Assembly: GCF_046097095.1 (NCBI RefSeq)
Contig: NZ_CP175698.1
Location: 2,108,001-2,172,000, forward strand
Length of the DNA: 64,000 bases
Direction: 5' to 3'
Source of the DNA: Natrinema sp046097095
GTDB lineage: Archaea > Halobacteriota > Halobacteria > Halobacteriales > Natrialbaceae
Shown: positions 60,165-64,000 of the stretch, piece by piece
Position numbering within the stretch: the first letter of the stretch is position 1
Layout of the letters: the number at the start of each line of letters is the position of its first letter
The notes under the pieces: generated by a model
The model's input: only the letters and a program-made list of their open reading frames with translations
What the model was told of the DNA's origin: nothing
Databases searched by the model: none
Position numbers and translations under genes: made by a program

Positions 60165-61064
60165 ATGACAAAGCGGTACGTGTCGCTCCCCGACGAGGCG
60201 GAGGCGGGGATGTGCGAGTTCATCGATGAGGTCGATCGACGGCTCTCGAGTGACGAGGACACCTGTTCGGTCGTCGAGGACGTTCTGATCGACCTCTCGG
60301 GAGACCGCGAGGCCTACGAGCGCTGGCAAAACGGTGAGTCCGTCTCGCCGGCCGAGCGCGTTCGACTACAGAGCTACGATCCCTGTAACACGACCCTCGA
60401 GAGCGAGTACTACGCCGAGAAAGACGAGGAGACGTTCCGCACGTCAAAGCACCTCCAGTGGCTCTGGCGGCAGTTCGACAGCCTGCCGATCGCGGACAAC
60501 GTCGAGTTCGCGCTGCGCTTCCGTCAGATGCTCGCCGACCACCTCTTCGAGGATTGCGGCGACGGCTGCCGGTTCTTCAAGGGTATCTCGTTTACCTACG
60601 GCCATAACATCACGATCGGGGACAACACCATCGTCCACGACGACGTCCATCTCGACGACCGCGGGAAGTTAACCATCGGAGACCGCGTCTCGATCTCCGA
60701 TGGCGTCCACGTCTACAGCCACGATCACGACGTGGTTGACCAGACCGAGGTCCGCAACTACCACACGATCGTCGAAGACGACGTCCGCCTCACCTACGAC
60801 GCGATGGTCCGTGCGGGCAACAAGGTCGGTGAAAACGCCATCGTCGGTGCACGCGGCGTCGTCCAACACGACATCCCCGCCCACCACATCGCCGTCGGTA
60901 TGCCCGCACAAAGCGTCAAAATCAAACCCGGCTGGGAGGACGTTGCCACTCCGATCGAAGACGCCGGCATCAACCGCCAGGAAGAGCGCCATCTCGCGTA
61001 CGACCTCCCCGACGACCTCGAGGTTTTCGACGAGTTCCAGCGCGACCTGCAGTCCTCGCGATAG
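60165..61064 (+). CDS. Left-handed beta-helix acyltransferase (hexapeptide repeat)
   Basis: Encodes 299 residues. A helical N-terminal domain of about 110 residues precedes a hexapeptide-repeat domain (about 120-250, FTYGHNITIGDNTIVHDDVHLDDRGKLTIGDRVSI), the trimeric fold of sugar and maltose O-acetyltransferases; the catalytic histidine is probably in VYSHDHDV. The C-terminus (PAQSVKIKPGWEDVATPIEDAG) closes the active site. The extra N-domain is larger than in plain maltose acetyltransferases. Acyl acceptor unknown. Confidence 0.85.
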   Translation: MTKRYVSLPDEAEAGMCEFIDEVDRRLSSDEDTCSVVEDVLIDLSGDREAYERWQNGESVSPAERVRLQSYDPCNTTLESEYYAEKDEETFRTSKHLQWLWRQFDSLPIADNVEFALRFRQMLADHLFEDCGDGCRFFKGISFTYGHNITIGDNTIVHDDVHLDDRGKLTIGDRVSISDGVHVYSHDHDVVDQTEVRNYHTIVEDDVRLTYDAMVRAGNKVGENAIVGARGVVQHDIPAHHIAVGMPAQSVKIKPGWEDVATPIEDAGINRQEERHLAYDLPDDLEVFDEFQRDLQSSR

Positions 61065-61137
61065 TCCTCGTTTCCTGACTGTCATCGGATCGAAACGCGG
61101 GGAATATCCAAGTGTTTCGAGAACGTATCACACACCG

Positions 61138-61467
61138 ATGGAGCTCTGGGGCTGGCTCATCGGCTATATCGCGTTGTTCGCCCTGCTTCACCTGCTACTG
61201 TACTACCTGTACGCCCGTCGTGACGACGACGAGAGCGAACGCACACCGTCGCTGGCCGATCCCAACCGCGCGAGCATCCGCTCGTCTGCCGGCCCCGATC
61301 GGTATCCGCGCGCGACGGACGATGTCGGTGAGACCGACCGACCGACGGACGCCACCGACTCTGATCTCGATGACGAGACGGTCCGCTGTCCCCACTGTGG
61401 CGCGCCAAACGAGGCCGATCAGACGTTCACGTACTGCTGGAACTGCGTCTCCGCCATCCGACAGTGA
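61138..61467 (+). CDS. Membrane-anchored zinc-ribbon protein (DUF7577-like)
   Basis: Encodes 109 residues: one transmembrane helix (about 5-26, WLIGYIALFALLHLLLYYLYA), an acidic disordered linker, and a C-terminal zinc ribbon (CPHC ... CWNC, about 83-103). The earlier frame from 60700 is antisense-like shadow. The layout fits a membrane-tethered adaptor. It follows the acyltransferase by 73 nt. Confidence 0.75.
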   Translation: MELWGWLIGYIALFALLHLLLYYLYARRDDDESERTPSLADPNRASIRSSAGPDRYPRATDDVGETDRPTDATDSDLDDETVRCPHCGAPNEADQTFTYCWNCVSAIRQ

Positions 61468-61674
61468 GCGGCGCTCGAACGAGGGACAGATACCGACGGT
61501 AATTGGCTCTCGCTTCGTCTCGGTGAGCCGAACTCAGTTCGTCTCCCGATCGTTCACTCGTTCGAGAATTCCGACCCAATTGATCTCAGATCGACGTTCG
61601 ATCCGACAAACCAGCCGGTAATAAACGATTACGCTTTTGGTGTTCAAACAGAGAGTAGGGGGAGACGACCCGTT

Positions 61675-61989
61675 ATGACCGGATACGCATCTCCGCCCTC
61701 GCAGTCTCGCGCTCCGTCTCTGTACCACGCCTCGCACGACCCCGACGGACCGGCCGCACTCAGCACGACCGTGATCCACGCGCTGGCCGACTGCATGGGC
61801 GTCGACGTGACCGACAGCCGCATCTCGCTGTACGACGCCGTCGATCCCGACGCCCTCGACGACCTTTTTCGGCCGCGCCACGACGGGACACCCCGAACCA
61901 GTGGCACCCTCTCGTTCGTCGTCAACGGCCACCACGTCCGGGTCAGAGGCGACGGGGAAATCCTGATCGAACCGCCCGCACACCGCTAA
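61675..61989 (+). CDS. HalOD1 output-domain protein
   Basis: Encodes 104 residues comprising a single HalOD1 domain (about 27-98, LSTTVIHALADCMGVDVTDSRISLYDAVDPDALDDLF ... FVVNGHHVRVRGDGEI), a haloarchaeal module proposed to act as an output of signalling proteins. It lacks any attached sensor. Promoter candidate CGGTAATAAACG at about 61617-61628, further from the start than usual. Confidence 0.8.
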   Translation: MTGYASPPSQSRAPSLYHASHDPDGPAALSTTVIHALADCMGVDVTDSRISLYDAVDPDALDDLFRPRHDGTPRTSGTLSFVVNGHHVRVRGDGEILIEPPAHR

Positions 61990-62025
61990 CGCGCCACGTC
62001 GTTCTGTCCATCGAAACCGGTATTG

Positions 62026-62775
62026 CTATGCCGAGAGCCCTGCCGCGAGTCGCTCTAGATGATCGACGCCGACGACGGCGACGATGTCGCCCGGCTCTGA
62101 GCGGAGCGCCTCGAGTCGGTCAATCATACACTGTTCGCGCGTCTCGTCTCGATACGCGAGTGCACTGCCGTCGGTATCAACGCTACCCAGCAGCGCCTGC
62201 ACGCCGGCGACGTGGGAGCGTTCGTGTTCCGCCTGGCGTTCCGGCGGATCGTCGGGGGTGCAGTCATACTCGATCGGATCGTCGGGAGCGACGGTCATCG
62301 AGGTCGCGTGGGTCAGCGTCGCGGCGACCCGACAGGCCACCGCTTCGCGAGTCGCGCCGCCGAGGCTCGTGATGACGTTCCGGGCCGTCGCGGGTGAGAC
62401 GCGGTCGGCCACCAGTCGCGTGACGAGCTCGCGGAGGAACGACCAGTTGGGGGCATCGATCCCGACATGGTCGGCGTCGGGAGCGGCGCGGATCGCCGCG
62501 CTCATCTCACCGCCGAAGCGCGGCGGCGTCGGATCGTCCGGGTCGCCCCGGGCGTAGATTCTATACAGCGGCAATGCCGCCGGCGGAAGCTCGAGTGCGA
62601 GCGTGTCCGGACCGACGTGCTCGAGGACGCGTTCGACGCGGGCGACGCTGGCGGGATGGTCGTGGACGACACCGACGAGTACGAGATCACCGGCCCCGCC
62701 GGGAAGGCGGCGACAGAACTGCGAGGTGATTCGGGGGTCGTCGAACGATTCGGGAAAGGACGGGGACTCGTCCAT
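62026..62775 (-). CDS. TraB/PrgY-like protein
   Basis: Encodes 249 residues. The N-terminal LVLVGVVHDHPASVARV and LALELPPAAL match the GxxH and EL motifs of the TraB/PrgY/Tiki hydrolase-like fold. It has no clear transmembrane helix, unlike full-length TraB. The C-terminal DIVAVVGVDHLERL contains the second conserved GxxH-type motif. Function in archaea unknown; metal-dependent peptidase activity is suggested for relatives. Confidence 0.75.
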   Translation of the reverse strand: MDESPSFPESFDDPRITSQFCRRLPGGAGDLVLVGVVHDHPASVARVERVLEHVGPDTLALELPPAALPLYRIYARGDPDDPTPPRFGGEMSAAIRAAPDADHVGIDAPNWSFLRELVTRLVADRVSPATARNVITSLGGATREAVACRVAATLTHATSMTVAPDDPIEYDCTPDDPPERQAEHERSHVAGVQALLGSVDTDGSALAYRDETREQCMIDRLEALRSEPGDIVAVVGVDHLERLAAGLSA

Positions 62776-63151
62776 TGCTCGAGTGGTAATACGTGACTAC
62801 CGGCATAACTCTTCCGCTATATTGACTCGACTCCGAGTAACTATTCTTACCGCTTCGCCGGTGCTGTACTGAGAACCGTTTCGACCGTCGAAAGCCGTGA
62901 TTGGGCGACCGAGTAGTCGGGTGGCTGACCGATCCGGTCGATTCGATCACCGAATCCCCTGTTCACGGGTATAAAAACACCTCGTCGCCGTTCGTCTGGG
63001 AACAATTGACGACCGAATTTTGCCGGCGAAATCGGTCGCTATCGTCCCGTACTACCACGGTTTTCTCGGTCGACGACTGTGTTGTCCGAGTGCGACGCCC
63101 GACAGAATTAGGAAGATTTATATAGAATCACAATCAATCATTCGCTCGACT
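62776..63151. other. Regulatory region upstream of the thermosome gene
   Basis: 376 nt. It holds a TATA-like element for the TraB-like gene on the minus strand (AATATAG, about 62818), a strong plus-strand TATA (TATAAAAA, 62970-62977), an imperfect 29-nt inverted repeat (63010-63038, 7-bp outer arms CGACCGA/TCGGTCG plus inner GCCGGC core), and the near TATA of the thermosome gene. No gene is visible between the two plus-strand TATA boxes. Confidence 0.55.
63117..63124 (+). promoter_or_regulatory. TATA box of the thermosome gene
   Basis: TTTATATA centred about 31 nt before the ATG at 63152, predicting a leader of about 5 nt; the upstream ATTAGGAAG may contain the BRE. Thermosome genes in haloarchaea are heat-shock induced from such core promoters. 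Confidence 0.65.
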
Positions 63152-64000
63152 ATGAGTCAGCGAATGCAGCAGGGTCAGCCGATGATCGTAATGAGCGAGG
63201 ACTCCCAGCGCGTCAAGGACAAGGACGCGCAGGATTACAACATCAGCGCCGCCCGTGCGGTCGCTGAAGCTGTCCGTTCCACGCTCGGTCCCAAGGGAAT
63301 GGACAAGATGCTCGTCGACTCCATGGGGTCGGTGACCATCACCAACGACGGCGTCACCATCCTGAAAGAGATGGACATCGACAACCCCACGGCCGAGATG
63401 ATCATCGAGGTCGCCGAAACGCAAGAAGACGAGGCCGGCGACGGCACTACGACGGCCGTCGCGATCGCCGGCGAACTCCTCAAAAACGCCGAGGACCTCT
63501 TGGAGCAGGACATCCACCCGACGGCGATCATCAAGGGCTTCCACCTCGCCAGCGAGCAGGCCCGCGAGGAGATCGATGACATCGCGACCGACATCGACAC
63601 CGACGACGAGGAACTCCTCCGTAAAACGGCCGAGACCTCGATGACCGGCAAGGGAACCGAGGTCAACAAGGAGTACCTCGCCGAGCTCATCGTCGAGGCC
63701 ATCCGTCAGGTCACCGTCGAGGACGAGAACGGCGACAACGTCGTCGACCTCGAGTTCCTCAACATCGAGACCCAGACCGGCCGCAGCGCCGGCGAGTCCG
63801 ACCTCCTTGAGGGCGGCATCGTGGACAAGGATCCCGTCCACGACAACATGCCCACCGAGGCGACGGACGCGGACATCCTGCTGCTCGACGAGGCCATCGA
63901 GGTCGAGGAGACCGACGTCGACACCGAGGTCTCCGTGACCGACCCCGACCAGCTCCAGAAGTTCCTCGACCGCGAGGAGAAACAGCTCCGCGAGAAGGTC
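63152..64000 (+). CDS. thsA: Thermosome subunit (group II chaperonin), 5' part
   Basis: Partial gene; 283 codons are visible and the window ends in frame. Family signatures: RSTLGPKGMDKMLVDSMG (about 42-60), TNDGVTILKEMD, and GDGTTTAVAIAGELL (ATP-binding GDGTT, about 96-100). The apical domain starts near residue 205. It should form an ATP-driven hexadecameric folding chamber. Subunit identity (alpha, beta or gamma) cannot be decided from this part, so the symbol is tentative. Start ATG 63152 is set by the TATA spacing. Confidence 0.93.
   Translation, partial: MSQRMQQGQPMIVMSEDSQRVKDKDAQDYNISAARAVAEAVRSTLGPKGMDKMLVDSMGSVTITNDGVTILKEMDIDNPTAEMIIEVAETQEDEAGDGTTTAVAIAGELLKNAEDLLEQDIHPTAIIKGFHLASEQAREEIDDIATDIDTDDEELLRKTAETSMTGKGTEVNKEYLAELIVEAIRQVTVEDENGDNVVDLEFLNIETQTGRSAGESDLLEGGIVDKDPVHDNMPTEATDADILLLDEAIEVEETDVDTEVSVTDPDQLQKFLDREEKQLREKV

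Noticed and set aside
59872..60171. 99-residue minus-strand frame before the acyltransferase
   Set aside because: Overlaps a plus-strand frame and the acyltransferase start; Cys/Arg-rich without a motif pattern.
1..64000. tRNA, rRNA, CRISPR, insertion sequence and replication origin
   Set aside because: Intergenic regions were read for T-arm-like GGTTCGAATCC sequences, regularly spaced repeats, terminal inverted repeats with transposase motifs and orc/cdc6 genes; none was found, though a manual read can miss intron-containing tRNAs.

Overview
The window is a GC-rich, gene-dense stretch of a haloarchaeal chromosome, most likely from Natrialbales-type Halobacteria (the order is an inference). 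The predicted proteins are very acidic. Promoters are archaeal TATA boxes, several sitting 25-30 nt before the start codon as expected for leaderless mRNAs. The gene set is archaeal: V-type ATP synthase, PAN proteasome ATPase, thermosome, pyruvoyl arginine decarboxylase, Tfx, HalOD1, BasB/BasT-like chemoreceptor pair, UbaA-like E1 enzyme and archaeal pilin-like protein. I see no rRNA, tRNA, CRISPR array, insertion sequence or origin.

Layout. 0.2-1.4 kb: a beta-CASP nuclease. 1.6-10.2 kb: a six-gene siderophore operon (dat-ddc-iucA-iucB-iucD-iucC, minus strand), every junction overlapping, with the gene order of bacterial rhizobactin/schizokinen clusters; three identical-arm palindromes (TTTAGG-N4-CCTAAA) lie upstream and look like DtxR-family iron boxes. 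10.9-13.9 kb: PAN, a hairpin-rich non-coding spacer, pyruvoyl arginine decarboxylase and two small conserved proteins. 14.0-25.4 kb: the A-type (V-type) ATP synthase genes H-I-K-E-C-F-A-B, with D detached by an acyl-CoA ligase and two small genes. 25.5-30.3 kb: a methyltransferase and a set of cell-surface genes (pilin-like protein, exported protein, membrane-bound winged-helix protein, lipoprotein). 30.6-35.9 kb: radical SAM protein, histidine kinase with a pseudo-receiver, DUF373 membrane protein, polyprenyl synthase. 36.0-39.8 kb: chemoreceptor coupled to a Tat lipoprotein binding protein. 40.1-41.9 kb: ETF alpha/beta. 42.1-48.7 kb: TRAM protein, MBL hydrolase, Tfx regulator, SDR, membrane proteins and the ubiquitin-like-protein activator. 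48.8-53.5 kb: two very small zinc-finger genes, a UvrD-like helicase coupled to a degenerate M24 peptidase-fold protein, riboflavin synthase. 53.5-63.2 kb: PrsW-like protease, FAU-1 RNase homologue, a leaderless regulator/membrane-protein pair, aldo/keto reductase, acyltransferase, HalOD1 protein and TraB-like protein. The window ends inside a thermosome subunit gene.

The siderophore genes form one pathway: Dat and Ddc make 1,3-diaminopropane, the monooxygenase and acetyltransferase turn it into the hydroxamate arm, and two NIS synthetases couple the arms to citrate. The most unusual items are the triple operator array with its bacterial-style operon, the helicase/pseudopeptidase pair, the hairpin-dense spacer after pan, and the tandem promoter region before the thermosome gene. 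Domain names of the DUF type are from memory and were not checked by search.
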